From Gillisella vitis (GTDB lineage Bacteria; Pseudomonadota; Alphaproteobacteria; Rhizobiales; Rhizobiaceae), in contig WPHV01000010.1 of NCBI GenBank assembly GCA_009744235.1, positions 62,001 to 126,000 of the forward strand: DNA of 64,000 nt, read 5' to 3'. Below, piece by piece: positions 25,283 through 34,213 of this stretch. Each line of letters opens with the position of its first letter. Position 1 is the stretch's first letter. Made by a program: the position numbers and the translations under genes. The notes under the pieces are model-generated. The model searched no databases. It was given only the letters and a program-made list of their open reading frames with translations, and was not told the origin of the DNA.

Positions 25283-25660
25283 TCAGTAATCAAGCGGCGG
25301 CAAGGGCGGGTTTTTCGGTTCGGCCAGCCGCATGTCGTCGGTATCGTCGGTGTCGAGGTCCTGATAGGCGCGGTAGGACAGCACCAGCAGAAAGGCGAAG
25401 AACGAGAAGGAAATCACGATAGCCGTCAGGATCAGCGCCTGCGGCAGCGGATTGGCGGCGGCCATGCTCAGCACGTCCTCACCCTTCATCATGATCGGCG
25501 GCACTTCGTGGGTCAGGCGTCCGGCGGTAAACAGGCCCAGATTGACGGCATTGCCGAGCAATACGATGCCAAGCAGCACCCGGACGATATGGCGTGACAT
25601 GATCAGGTAAAAGGCGCTCGTGGCAAACAGCCCGACCAGCAGGGAGAAAATCGCTTCCAT
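25283..25660 (-). CDS. mrpC: Mrp/Pha antiporter subunit C
   Basis: A 125-residue NuoK homologue with three helices (ILLVGLFATSAFYLIM-like start, ILLGIVLLGNAVNLGLFTAG and ALILTAIVISFSFFAFLLVLSYRAY). The GNAVNL segment and DPLPQALILTAIVI-like segment, here NPLPQALILTAIVI, are diagnostic. The C-terminus is acidic (DLDTDDTDDM). Its start codon overlaps the mrpB stop by one base. Confidence 0.93.
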   Translation of the reverse strand: MEAIFSLLVGLFATSAFYLIMSRHIVRVLLGIVLLGNAVNLGLFTAGRLTHEVPPIMMKGEDVLSMAAANPLPQALILTAIVISFSFFAFLLVLSYRAYQDLDTDDTDDMRLAEPKNPPLPPLDY

Positions 25661-26079
25661 CAGTCACTCTCCCTTTCGCCCAGCGCCAGCGCAATCGAGG
25701 TGATCGCCCCGACCACCACCAGATAGACGCCGATATCGAAGCTGGTGACGGTGGCGACCGGCACATCGACGCCGAAAATATGCGGGGTGATCCACAGCAC
25801 GGTCATGAACGGCACACCTGCGAAGGCCGAGAGGAAGCCGGACAGGCAGGCCATCAGCAGGCCGAAGCCCGCCACCGACAGCGGATGGACGTAAAGGGCG
25901 CGGCGCACCGCCTGCACGCCGAAGGCCATGCCGTAGATGGCAAAGCCGGAGGCGGCGATCAAGCCGCCGATAAAGCCGCCGCCCGGCTCGTTATGACCGC
26001 GCAGCAGCACGAAAACCGAAAACAGCAGCATCAGCGCAGTGACGACGGGCGCAACGGTGCGAAAGATCAAGCTGTTCAT
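25660..26079 (-). CDS. mrpB: Mrp/Pha antiporter subunit B
   Basis: 139 residues with four helices. The N-terminal [49 protein letters not shown] carries the MnhB signature HxxPGGGFxGG. It is a separate gene here rather than fused to mrpA, so this is a seven-gene (group 1) operon like Pha1 of Sinorhizobium meliloti. ATGA overlap links it to mrpA. Confidence 0.93.
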   Translation of the reverse strand: MNSLIFRTVAPVVTALMLLFSVFVLLRGHNEPGGGFIGGLIAASGFAIYGMAFGVQAVRRALYVHPLSVAGFGLLMACLSGFLSAFAGVPFMTVLWITPHIFGVDVPVATVTSFDIGVYLVVVGAITSIALALGERESD

Positions 26080-28454
26080 AAGCGCTCTCCCACCTCATGG
26101 CTTTCATGCCCCACCCCGGACGGCGAAGCCGTTGGCTTGGGCGCGCGCAGCCGGATCAGCGCCAGGATGGCAAGCCCGGTGACCATCACCACGGCAATTT
26201 CGCCCATGGTGTCGACGCCGCGGAAATCGACGATGATGACGTTCACGACATTGGCCCCATGGGCGATGACTTTGGAATAGCTGTTGAAGAATTCCGTCAG
26301 GGTCGAATCGAAGGGGATTTGCGTCACCTTCAGCAGCATCAGCGTCAGGCCGGCCCCGGCGGCAAGTGCCACCGTGCCGTCCAGCAGGATCTGGGGTAGG
26401 GGCCGGTGATCGGCGGGATGCAGTTTCAGCCGGGTCATCACCAGCGCCAGGATCACCACCGAAAGCGTCTCGATCATGAACTGGGTAAAGGACAGATCCG
26501 GCGCGCCAAACAACAGGAAGATCACCGAGATCGCAAAGCCCTGGATGCCGAGCGCGACGATGGCATCCAGCCGGTTGGCGGCCCGCAGCACGCCGTAGAG
26601 ACCGGCCACGGCAATCAGCAGGAAGGCGGCTTCATGCAGCTCGATCCGCTCCGGCAGCACCGGCCAGGACGGCGCCTCGCCAAACAGCATCATCGGCACC
26701 AGGAAAGCGGCGGCAATGGCAATCAGCGTCACGGTAACATAGACATCCAGCCGCCCGCCATGCAGCACATTGGTGATGCGGAAACACAGCCGCACCAATC
26801 CGGCCATCAACTGGTCGAAGCCCTGATCGGGGCCGGGGCCGAGCACCTCCAAGAGGTTTGCCACCAGACGGCGCAGCCTGTCGAGCAACATGAACAGCGC
26901 CACACCGATGGCGATGGTTAACAGCGATAGAGCCAATGGTACGCCGATATGCGGGACAAGGCCGATGGAAACGGTCACCGTTCTGCCGGTGACGGCGCTA
27001 ACCATCGGCGAGGAAATCGCCTGGTGAAACGGCCCGGAAAACACCGCAGCACCCAGTCCGACCAAGGCGAGTACCAGCGGTCCCAGCCACAGCAAAGCGG
27101 GGCCGTCATGGGCGGGTTTCGGGCTGGTCGCAGCGCGCCCCACAAACGGTTTGAAGGCCAGCGCCAATCCGACGACCATCATCAGCGCATTGCCGACCAC
27201 GGCGATGGCGGTAAACAGCAGGGCGCGAAGATTGCCCCCTGCCAACGCCTCATAGATTTCTTCCTTGGCGAGAAAGCCGAACAGCGGCGGCAGTCCGGCC
27301 ATGGACAGCCCGGCCAGCAGCGCCGCCGTGAAGGTAACCGGCATGGCCCGCGCCAGCCCGCCAAGTCTGGTCAGGTCACGGCTACCCGCTTCATGGTCGA
27401 GAACACCGGCCACCATGAACAGTGCGCCTTTAAACAGCGAATGGGCGACCAGATAAAGCACGGCGGCAGACAGCGCATGGGGGGAGCCGAAGCCGGTCAG
27501 CATCACCATCAACCCCAGCGAGGCGACGGTCGTATAGGCCAGCATCAGCTTGAGGTCTGTCTGGCGCACGGCGATGACAGAGCCGACGATCAGGGTAACG
27601 CCACCGAAAAATGGTAGCAATATTTCCCAGGCGGGTGTGGAGCCCAGCACTGGCTGCAAGCGCATCAGCAGGTAAACCCCGGCTTTGACCATGGTCGCCG
27701 AATGCAGATAGGCCGAGACGGGGGTGGGGGCTTCCATGGCGTTGGGCAGCCAGACATGGAAAGGAAATTGCGCTGATTTGGTAAAGGCCCCGCCCAGAAC
27801 CAGCAGCAGGATCGCCAGATAGAAGGGGCTGGCGGTGACCATATTGTTGCTATGCATCAGCATCGACAATTGCGTGACGCCCGACACGTTCCACAGCAGG
27901 ATCAACCCGGCCAGCAGCAAAAGCCCGCCGCCGCCGGTAATCACCAGCGCTTGCAGCGCGGCACGGCGCGCAGCCGGGCGCTCATGGTCGAAACCGATCA
28001 GCAGGAAGGAGGTGATCGAGGTCAGTTCCCAATAGATGAACAGCATCAGGAAACTGTCAGAGATCACCACGCCCAGCATGGCACCCATGAACAGCAGCAG
28101 GAAGGACAGAAACCGGCCCTGCTGCGGATGGCCCTTCATATAGCCGCCCGCATAGAGCACGATCAGCGTGCCGATGCCGGTAATCAGCAGCGCGAAGGTC
28201 AGGGACAATCCATCGATAAACCAGGAAAAACTGACATTGTAGCTCGGCACCCAGGCATAGCCGCCCGTCACTTCCTCACCGCGGGAGATTTCCGGCAGGA
28301 AGCCGAGGAAATGCACGAAGGAAAACAGCGGCAGAAGCGCCAGAACCCACGCCGCCCGGCTGCCAAGGTGCCGTACCAGCCAAGGCGCCAGACAGGCGCC
28401 CAGAAATGGCAGGACCAAAGCCAGCAATGTCATACCGGCGGCATGAGCGATCAT
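26076..28454 (-). CDS. mrpA: Mrp/Pha antiporter subunit A
   Basis: 792 residues from ATG 28454, which has AGGAGA 5 bp upstream; the frame extends to 28496 without a better site. It is a NuoL-like subunit: helices 1-14 include the NuoL motif [20 protein letters not shown] and the lysine-rich channel [38 protein letters not shown]. The C-terminal third is the MrpA-specific domain ([16 protein letters not shown]... and the [40 protein letters not shown] segment). The operon A-B-C-D-E-F-G reads leftward from here. In rhizobia it supports K+ or Na+ tolerance and growth at alkaline pH. The promoter should lie in 28455-28758. Confidence 0.94.
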   Translation of the reverse strand: MIAHAAGMTLLALVLPFLGACLAPWLVRHLGSRAAWVLALLPLFSFVHFLGFLPEISRGEEVTGGYAWVPSYNVSFSWFIDGLSLTFALLITGIGTLIVLYAGGYMKGHPQQGRFLSFLLLFMGAMLGVVISDSFLMLFIYWELTSITSFLLIGFDHERPAARRAALQALVITGGGGLLLLAGLILLWNVSGVTQLSMLMHSNNMVTASPFYLAILLLVLGGAFTKSAQFPFHVWLPNAMEAPTPVSAYLHSATMVKAGVYLLMRLQPVLGSTPAWEILLPFFGGVTLIVGSVIAVRQTDLKLMLAYTTVASLGLMVMLTGFGSPHALSAAVLYLVAHSLFKGALFMVAGVLDHEAGSRDLTRLGGLARAMPVTFTAALLAGLSMAGLPPLFGFLAKEEIYEALAGGNLRALLFTAIAVVGNALMMVVGLALAFKPFVGRAATSPKPAHDGPALLWLGPLVLALVGLGAAVFSGPFHQAISSPMVSAVTGRTVTVSIGLVPHIGVPLALSLLTIAIGVALFMLLDRLRRLVANLLEVLGPGPDQGFDQLMAGLVRLCFRITNVLHGGRLDVYVTVTLIAIAAAFLVPMMLFGEAPSWPVLPERIELHEAAFLLIAVAGLYGVLRAANRLDAIVALGIQGFAISVIFLLFGAPDLSFTQFMIETLSVVILALVMTRLKLHPADHRPLPQILLDGTVALAAGAGLTLMLLKVTQIPFDSTLTEFFNSYSKVIAHGANVVNVIIVDFRGVDTMGEIAVVMVTGLAILALIRLRAPKPTASPSGVGHESHEVGERL

Positions 28455-28758
28455 CTTGTCTCCTGTCGTCTGCAACACGATGGGTCGCGGTCGCACGGGC
28501 TATAAAACCTGCAAAAGGCAAGTGCGATTGCGGTTTTTCAATAATCTTATGGTGACACTGACGCCCAAACAGGAATGTTTCGACAGGTCCGCGGCAAATA
28601 TAAGCATTTTGGCCGGAACGGCCACCCCAAAACCTCGATTATAATGTGGGTTAACAGATCCGTTGGTTCGTCCTGTATCGCACCCTGCTTGCAGCCTGAG
28701 GGCGAAACACTATCTATAGGCTTGAAACCCGATAAGCCAGCCAAGTGAGGACGCGACA

Positions 28759-29187
28759 ATGAGCGAGGACAGCATCGACAGCGGTGAAAAGCCCGCAACA
28801 GCAGAGCGCAGCGAGGCCGAGTGGCGCGAACAATTGACGCCAGATCAGTATCGAATCCTGCGCGAACATGGCACGGAACGGGCCTTTACCGGACCCTACT
28901 GGGATAATTTCGAGCCGGGCCTTTACCGCTGCGCCGGTTGCGACACGCCGCTATTTTACTCCGATACCAAATTCGATGCTGGTTGCGGCTGGCCGAGCTA
29001 TTTCGAGCCGGTCACGCCTGACGCCGTCACCGAACATCGCGATACGGCTTATGGCATGGTGCGCACCGAAATCCGCTGCGCCACCTGCGGCGGCCATCTT
29101 GGCCATGTGTTTCCCGATGGTCCCAAGCCGACCGGCCTGCGCTATTGCATCAATGGTCATTCCATGGTGTTCGAGCAAAAGCCCTGA
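28759..29187 (+). CDS. msrB: Peptide-methionine (R)-S-oxide reductase
   Basis: A 142-residue repair enzyme that reduces methionine-R-sulfoxide in proteins, using thioredoxin. Zinc cysteines are C58/C61 ([11 protein letters not shown]) and C107/C110 ([12 protein letters not shown]). The catalytic cysteine is C130 in TGLRYCING and the resolving cysteine is C76 in [10 protein letters not shown]. All key residues are present. It diverges from the mrp operon across a 304-bp spacer in which I see no gene. Confidence 0.95.
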   Translation: MSEDSIDSGEKPATAERSEAEWREQLTPDQYRILREHGTERAFTGPYWDNFEPGLYRCAGCDTPLFYSDTKFDAGCGWPSYFEPVTPDAVTEHRDTAYGMVRTEIRCATCGGHLGHVFPDGPKPTGLRYCINGHSMVFEQKP

Positions 29188-29264
29188 CAGTCCGTCCAAG
29201 AAGTGCCGCTGGCCGTCTGCAAATGGCAATTTCTGCGCTTGAATGGTGCAATCGCATTTCCAAA

Positions 29265-29298
29265 CGGAAAACCGCTTCGCACTTTTCCTGGAATGCTT
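29265..29298. repeat. Dispersed intergenic motif, copy 3
   Basis: CGGAAAACCGCTTCGCACTT followed by TTCCTGGAATGCTT. It is the third copy of the motif also at 1163 and 6609. Just after it, ACGTACGTTAAGTACGC (about 29303-29322) adds a small dyad. It lies in the 520-bp gap 29188-29707, which has no gene I can support. Confidence 0.55.
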
Positions 29299-29469
29299 GT
29301 ACTCACGTACGTTAAGTACGCTCCGTTCCGGTTCTCGAAATCACCATTTTCGCCAGGCCAGCAGCAATTCTTGAACAGACTGTGACACAATTCGTTGTGA
29401 GATGAATGTCATGTCGCATAAGCGCATTGCGTTCGAGCAAAAGCGCCTATGCAAAATACCGATGTTCTA

Positions 29470-29506
29470 ACGTGCCGCGTATCAACAGGATGCGCGGCAC
29501 GTTTGT
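29470..29506 (+). terminator. Probable terminator hairpin
   Basis: ACGTGCCGCG (29470-29479) pairs perfectly with CGCGGCACGT (29493-29502), followed by TTGTAT. It lies 283 bp past msrB and 200 bp before the next gene. Confidence 0.6.
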
Positions 29507-29707
29507 ATATTGCATTTGTTTCTATAGAATCCCCCTGAATTAGCCGGGGCAAACTCACGGCACCGTGGAAAATAATCCTGAATACGCCTGCGGGTTTCAA
29601 CAAAAATAATAATGAAAACAAAGGATAGAATTTTGGCGACGTGAAAGTACGTTCACAGGGATTGTAGATATTGATATGAATAAAATCCTATATAGGGAGA
29701 CGTTATC

Positions 29708-30073
29708 ATGTCTGCAATGCCGCTTGAACATCCTGTCCCGGTCAAGGCCTCCAGCAGGCTCCTGTGCCATTCCGTTGCCAGGGTCACGGAGGAAATATTT
29801 GTTGTTTTCCAGAGCCCGGCTCTTATGCATGCCGGGCGCCGCCGCCAGCGCTGCCAGATCCGGCAGATCGCCATGTATCTCTGCCATGTGGTGCTGAGCC
29901 TGCCGCAACACGAAATCGCCCGCGCGTTCGGCTACGACCGAAGCACAGTATCCTATGCCTGCCATGTCATCGAGGACCGGCGCGAAAATGCGGCCCTCGA
30001 CCAGTTTCTCAGCGTCCTGGAACGGGTCGTCGCGGTGCTGTCGACGGTGGCCAAGGACGGGCGCGATGCGTAA
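29708..30073 (+). CDS. DnaA domain-IV-like helix-turn-helix protein
   Basis: A 121-residue protein; GGGAGA precedes ATG 29708. Residues ~48-92 (RQIRQIAMYLCHVVLSLPQHEIARAFGYDRSTVSYACHVIEDRRE; key part QIAMYL, EIARAFG, DRSTVSYAC) match the DNA-binding domain IV of the replication initiator DnaA, where the helix-turn-helix reads xRxIAMYL...EIGxxFGxRDHTTVxHAxxxIE. The AAA+ ATPase part of DnaA is absent. It overlaps the DUF6456 gene by 8 bp (ATGCGTAA), so both products probably act together. The DNA target is unknown; binding to DnaA-box-like sites is a reasonable guess. Confidence 0.8.
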   Translation: MSAMPLEHPVPVKASSRLLCHSVARVTEEIFVVFQSPALMHAGRRRQRCQIRQIAMYLCHVVLSLPQHEIARAFGYDRSTVSYACHVIEDRRENAALDQFLSVLERVVAVLSTVAKDGRDA

Positions 30074-30917
30074 GCCTGCAAGTCATTCGCCGCAAAAACC
30101 GGCATCAGGCAGCATCAAGCCGCTGCTGCGGTTGTTGCGGCTGGCGAGCCGGGGGGTGTTGTTGGAGCCAGCCGGTTCTGGCGAAACCGCGCTGCTGCGG
30201 GCTCAGGATGGTGTACTGCTGGGCCGCGTACCCGACGCGCTGTTGCACAAGGCGCTGGCGGACGGTCTGGTCCAACGGAAAGACAATAGGCTGGCCGCGA
30301 CCTGCGAGGCGGAAAGTTTCCTGAAACGGGCCATGGCCGAGCGCGAAGACGAGATCTTTGCAGGCCAGCATGGGGAGAGGGTGACCGAGACCCTGGTGGA
30401 GCCGGATGGCAATCGTTCTACAGTACGGCGCAATCTTGATGACCAGCCGTTTTCGACGGTGGCCCGGCTGCGGGACCGGACTGGCAAGCCCTATCTGCCA
30501 CCGGAAGCGGTTGCCGCCGGGGAGCGGTTGGCGGCGGATTTCGAGCGCAGTCATTTACAGCCACGCATCACCGCATCCTTCGAGCCGCGCTTGGCGCAAA
30601 AGCACAAAGGCGCCCGGCCATCCGGGCCGGATCTGACCGACAGCGCGCTCGCCGCGCGGCTGCGGGTTGGCGAGGCACTGACCGCTTTGGGGCCGGATCT
30701 GTCAGGCGTCGCTCTGGATATCTGCTGTTTTGCCAAGGGGTTGGAAACCGTGGAACGGGAGCGGCAATGGCCCGCCCGCTCGGCCAAGCTGATGCTGCGC
30801 ACAGCCTTACTGGCGCTGGCTCGTCACTATGCGCCGCCATCGGCAAGGACAGCGTCCGGCCTTCGACATTGGGGCGATAGCGATTATCGTCCGCCGTTCT
30901 CATGCGTTCCGGGGTGA
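30066..30917 (+). CDS. DUF6456 protein
   Basis: 283 residues from ATG 30066, which overlaps the previous stop. The conserved C-terminal part runs from about residue 140 (PFSTVARLRDRTGKPYLPPEAVAAGERLAADFERSHLQPRITASFEP) to ARSAKLMLRTALLALARHY. This is the DUF6456 region found in Rhizobiales, often next to or fused with a helix-turn-helix domain. The N-terminal part resembles a winged helix (LLHKALADGLVQRKDNRLAATCEAESFL). It is probably a partner regulator or DNA-binding protein for the DnaA-like product. The function is not known. Confidence 0.78.
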   Translation: MRKPASHSPQKPASGSIKPLLRLLRLASRGVLLEPAGSGETALLRAQDGVLLGRVPDALLHKALADGLVQRKDNRLAATCEAESFLKRAMAEREDEIFAGQHGERVTETLVEPDGNRSTVRRNLDDQPFSTVARLRDRTGKPYLPPEAVAAGERLAADFERSHLQPRITASFEPRLAQKHKGARPSGPDLTDSALAARLRVGEALTALGPDLSGVALDICCFAKGLETVERERQWPARSAKLMLRTALLALARHYAPPSARTASGLRHWGDSDYRPPFSCVPG

Positions 30918-30984
30918 GGCATCCGTTGACGGAGGTTGTCGGACAGCCAAAACCGGATGACGTTTCCGGCCGTCTCAAGGCTTT

Positions 30985-31096
30985 ATACGAAGAGTCATTG
31001 AAAATGACTCTTCGTATTCCCTTTGAAAATATCTCAAGCCTCTGATGTATTTGAGATATTTTCAAGTCGAGAATGCCTCAACATCTTCAAGGTTTA
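30985..31096. repeat. Three-hairpin intergenic element, copy A
   Basis: Hairpin 1: ATACGAAGAGTCATT (30985-30999), loop GAA, AATGACTCTTCGTAT (31003-31017), perfect. Hairpin 2: TTGAAAATATCTCAA (31023-31037) with TTGAGATATTTTCAA (31051-31065), perfect. A weaker third module (TCGAGAATG ... CATCTTCAAGG) ends at the stop codon of the serine-rich gene. The same order occurs at 53079; an inverted copy is at 63685. Confidence 0.85.
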
Positions 31097-31759
31097 TTAA
31101 GCGGACCCTCCGCCGGGCAGTTCGAGTTGATTGATGAACTGTTCGGCGAAGTTGCTGAGATTGCCATTATAGTTCGTCAACTGGGCCAGCAGGTCTTCAT
31201 CCGACATGTCGCTGTCATCGGTGCTGTCAGTAGACGACGATGCGGTGGCGCTATCGGTATCCTCTGTCGAGGAGGTCGATGACGTGGAGGTCTGCGTTGA
31301 GCTAGCGCCCGTCGAAGCACCGGCGGACGGTACTGCGAACACTTGCGACAGAAGATCGTCTTCAACGGCGGCGGCGTCCGTACTCGATGCGCTGGCTGTG
31401 GTCGATTCAGCCTCAGTGGCTTCAGTGCTTGTCGACGAACCGGCGGTGACCTCTTCGTCTTTTTCCTCGTCTGAACTGGTGCTGCTGGCAGCTGATGCCG
31501 AGGTCAGCTGTGACAGCCAGGCCTCGAACGACGTGGACGGATCGGTCGATACGCTTTCGCTTGTATCACTCTCATCCGTCTCCTCGGTGCTATCGCTACC
31601 GAAGAGGGCGTTGAGCAGTGTATCATCGCTGCTGCTGCTACTACCGCTGCTGCCGCCCGACAGAGAATCGAACAGACCACCGCTGCCGCTGCTGGATTTT
31701 TGCTTCGATGAACTCGATGTATAAGTTGATTGCGATGCATTGCTGCTGGAAACCTGCAT
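31097..31759 (-). CDS. Serine/aspartate/glutamate-rich low-complexity protein
   Basis: A 220-residue protein of unknown family. More than a third of residues are Ser, with many Thr, Asp, Glu and Ala; there is almost no Lys or Arg after residue 25. Short leucine-containing islands interrupt the disorder: GGLFDSLSGG (27-36), DTLLNALFGS, FEAWLSQLTS, EDDLLSQVFAVP and MSDEDLLAQLTNYNGNLSNFAEQFINQLELPGGGSA at the end. These look like short binding helices on a flexible chain. There is no signal peptide. A purine-clean ribosome site (GAGAGAGGTCC) precedes ATG 31759. The reading frame is long and third-position GC is high, so I judge it real. Secretion without a signal, or scaffold use, are guesses. 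Confidence 0.65.
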   Translation of the reverse strand: MQVSSSNASQSTYTSSSSKQKSSSGSGGLFDSLSGGSSGSSSSSDDTLLNALFGSDSTEETDESDTSESVSTDPSTSFEAWLSQLTSASAASSTSSDEEKDEEVTAGSSTSTEATEAESTTASASSTDAAAVEDDLLSQVFAVPSAGASTGASSTQTSTSSTSSTEDTDSATASSSTDSTDDSDMSDEDLLAQLTNYNGNLSNFAEQFINQLELPGGGSA

Positions 31760-32068
31760 GGACCTCTCTCCGTGTGTGACCGTGCCATTCTGCGTCTGTC
31801 CTGAAACCGGGTTCGATCGAAGGCCGGTTACGCAACCCCTTAAAATACGAGCGCTTCACGCCAAATGGCGATGATTGCCAGCAATGATCTCCTGGGCCGG
31901 GCGCATGATCGTTAAAGGCTGGGTACGCCTGCTGCAAAAGCCGCATCCTGGACCGGTGGCATTCCGGAATGCAGCGCAGCGGGCGTGGGCCCTGTCGCGT
32001 TCACCACGGCATCATGCCGTACAAGTGAATAGGTATGATTTATAACCTTTTGTCTTGCGCGAGGCTGA
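31760..32068. other. 309-bp spacer
   Basis: Between the serine-rich gene and the tail of the TetR gene, both on the minus strand. No gene, dyad or terminator recognised; it should hold the promoter of the serine-rich gene. Confidence 0.4.
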
Positions 32069-32794
32069 TCATTCGCGCCCCCGTTGTGGAAAAAAGCTGT
32101 CCTGATCAAGGGAAGGTTTATCCGGATCTGTCAGGCTCTCCAGCATGACGCCACGGGCAAAAATGGCCAGGCAATAGCGCAGGTGGTCGGTGCGTTGACA
32201 GTCCTGCGGCATCAGCGGCGAAGGAGAAAAGGCCATGTCCATCAGCATTTGGGCCGCAGACAAAGGATTTTCGATGCGGATGCGTCCCAGCCGGTGCTGA
32301 GCGCTCAACCATTCCGCCAGATCCAGTCTTGAACGCTCGATATCCCGGTTAGCAAATGCCTCGGCAAGACCCGACGCTTGTCTGGCATCGCGGAGCAAGG
32401 CACGCATGAAAACAGTTCTTCGCTGGTCGGTCGTCTTATCCGTGCCGACATGGAAAATCTGCTCCAGCGTCTCAACGAAAGACAGGTCCTCTTCTGGCGG
32501 ACGTGGCAAATCCAGCATCAACCGCCGGTGGCGATGCAGAACCTCAACAAAAAGAGCATCCTTGCTGGGAAAAAGCCGGTAAAGCGTCTGTTTGGAGATA
32601 TGGCAACGGGCTGCGACGAGACCGGTCGTGGTGGCCAGATAGCCTTGCTCGACCAGGCAGGCATAGGCCTGTTCCAGGATGGATTCGCGCCTGATCTCGT
32701 CATCCTGGCGCGGCCGTCCCTTGAGGCGAGCCGTGTCCGACTGGTTCGGGGTCGCCGTTTGTTGCCGAAGTTTAATCCTTCCGCTGATTGACAC
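32069..32794 (-). CDS. TetR-family regulator, divergent from the MacAB-type exporter
   Basis: 241 residues from a GTG start at 32794 with GGGGA upstream. The HTH is at ~35-80: RRESILEQAYACLVEQGYLATTTGLVAARCHISKQTLYRLFPSKDALFVEVLHRH. The C-terminal part fits the AcrR C-terminal type (FMRALLRDARQASGLAEAFANRDIERSRLDLAEWL). It diverges from the macA-like gene across a 198-bp spacer full of dyads. It is therefore most likely the local repressor of that exporter, responding to an exported small molecule. Confidence 0.88.
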   Translation of the reverse strand: MSISGRIKLRQQTATPNQSDTARLKGRPRQDDEIRRESILEQAYACLVEQGYLATTTGLVAARCHISKQTLYRLFPSKDALFVEVLHRHRRLMLDLPRPPEEDLSFVETLEQIFHVGTDKTTDQRRTVFMRALLRDARQASGLAEAFANRDIERSRLDLAEWLSAQHRLGRIRIENPLSAAQMLMDMAFSPSPLMPQDCQRTDHLRYCLAIFARGVMLESLTDPDKPSLDQDSFFPQRGRE

Positions 32795-32816
32795 CCTTTG
32801 TCCCCTCAGATTATCG

Positions 32817-32830
32817 GTACTTAAGAGTAC
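32817..32830. promoter_or_regulatory. Candidate TetR operator
   Basis: GTACTTAAGAGTAC: perfect 5-bp arms GTACT/AGTAC around TAAG, with GTACTTA also repeated directly. It sits 23 bp before the TetR start. Confidence 0.45.
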
Positions 32831-32896
32831 TTATAAATTTACCGTCGTCCAGAACCGTCTTTACATTTTCTAACGTTTTGGAAGTCTGGAGAAAAT

Positions 32897-32990
32897 CAGG
32901 TCGGCGTCATCTGACCTGAGATAGAAGTTCCAGCAGTTCACACTGCTGAAGGTAGGATTCCAGCGGCTCGCACCGCTGTAGGAAGGATTA
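32897..32990. promoter_or_regulatory. Dyad and tandem 30-bp hairpin repeats before macA
   Basis: CAGGTC (32897-32902) pairs with GACCTG (32913-32918). Then two 30-bp units follow head to tail. Unit 1 (32931-32960) begins CAGCAGTTCACACTGCTG and unit 2 (32961-32990) begins CAGCGGCTCGCACCGCTG; each is a hairpin followed by GGTAGGATT or GGAAGGATT. The second unit supplies the ribosome site of the GTG start at 32993. Confidence 0.7.
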
Positions 32991-32992
32991 CA

Positions 32993-34210
32993 GTGTCGCG
33001 TAAACTGTTCGCAGTCGTTGTCATCGTCGTTCTGGTACTTGCCGCCGTTGGCTTCACTCTGTTCAAGCGCTCCGAGGCCAATCCGACCGATGGGCTGCTG
33101 CTGGCGGTGGTCAAGCGGGGGGATGTGGAGGAGACGGTGCTTGCTACCGGCATCTTCAAGCCGTCCCGGCTGGTTGCTGTCGGCGCCCAGGTGTCGGGCC
33201 GTATCACGGCCCTGCACGTCAAGGTTGGCGACACCATCAAGAAGGACAGCCTGGTGGCCGAGATCGACTCGGTCACCCAGGTCAACGACCTGCGCACTTC
33301 AAAGGCCTCGCTGGCCGATATCAAGGCCCAGAAGGAAGAGGCCGAGGCGACCCTGGTCAGCGCTGAACTGGCGCTGGTGCGCCAGCAGAATCTGAGGGCC
33401 AGCAATTCCGGCACCCAGGCGGATCTCGAAAGCGCGGTCGCCACCCGCGACAAGACCAAGGCGCAGATCGACAGCCTTCAGGCCCAGATCGTCAAGGCTG
33501 AAGTCGCCGTGGAAACCTCAGAGGCTGACCTCGGCTATACCCGCATCACCGCGCCCATGGATGGTACGGTTCTGGCCGTGGTCAACCAGCAGGGCCAGAC
33601 CGTCAATGCCACGCAATCGGCGCCCACCATCGTTATCCTGGGCGACCTCAACCAGATGATCGTGCGCGCTGAAATCTCCGAAGCCGATGTGGTCAATGTC
33701 AGGCCGGGCCAGGCGGTCTATTTCAACATTCTCGGCCAGCCTTCCGTCCGCCACGAGTCGGTGTTGAAATCCATCGAGCCCGCGCCGGAATCGATCACCA
33801 GTGACAGCAGCGTCTCGACCTCGTCCAGTTCCAGCTCGTCCAGCAGTTCCTCCAGCACATCGTCCTCGGCGATTTACTATAACGGCATCCTGGATGTCGA
33901 TAATTCCGACGGCCGTTTCCGCACCTATATGACGGCGGAAGTGCATGTCGTGCTTGGCGCGGCGAAGAATGTGCTGACGGTGCCGGCCTCGGCACTTGGC
34001 GCCGGCGTCAAGACCGGCAAGGCCAGCCTGCGGGTTGTGGGGGGCGACAACGCGGTTGCCACCCGAACGGTAGAAATCGGCCTGAATGACGGGGTCAATG
34101 CCGAAGTGAAATCGGGCTTGAACGAAGGGGAGAAGATCGTCATCGGCCAGGCCGATCCATCGGCCAAAGCGGCTCCGGGGGGCTTTGGGCCACCACCCGG
34201 AGGGATGTGA
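32993..34210 (+). CDS. MacA-type periplasmic adaptor with polyserine insert
   Basis: 405 residues from GTG 32993. One N-terminal membrane anchor (LFAVVVIVVLVLAAVGFTLF) is followed by the lipoyl half (GIFKPSRLVAVGAQVSGRITALHVKVGDTIKKDSLVAEID), a coiled-coil hairpin (~95-180), the second lipoyl half (TRITAPMDGTVLAVVNQQGQTVN) and a beta-barrel. Residues ~270-292 are an almost pure serine run inserted in the barrel/membrane-proximal region, where homologues have a short loop. The C-terminus ends in a glycine/proline tail (GGFGPPPGGM). It works with the MacB-type permease 3 bp downstream to link the inner membrane to an outer-membrane channel. Confidence 0.9.
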   Translation: MSRKLFAVVVIVVLVLAAVGFTLFKRSEANPTDGLLLAVVKRGDVEETVLATGIFKPSRLVAVGAQVSGRITALHVKVGDTIKKDSLVAEIDSVTQVNDLRTSKASLADIKAQKEEAEATLVSAELALVRQQNLRASNSGTQADLESAVATRDKTKAQIDSLQAQIVKAEVAVETSEADLGYTRITAPMDGTVLAVVNQQGQTVNATQSAPTIVILGDLNQMIVRAEISEADVVNVRPGQAVYFNILGQPSVRHESVLKSIEPAPESITSDSSVSTSSSSSSSSSSSSTSSSAIYYNGILDVDNSDGRFRTYMTAEVHVVLGAAKNVLTVPASALGAGVKTGKASLRVVGGDNAVATRTVEIGLNDGVNAEVKSGLNEGEKIVIGQADPSAKAAPGGFGPPPGGM

Positions 34211-34213
34211 GCC

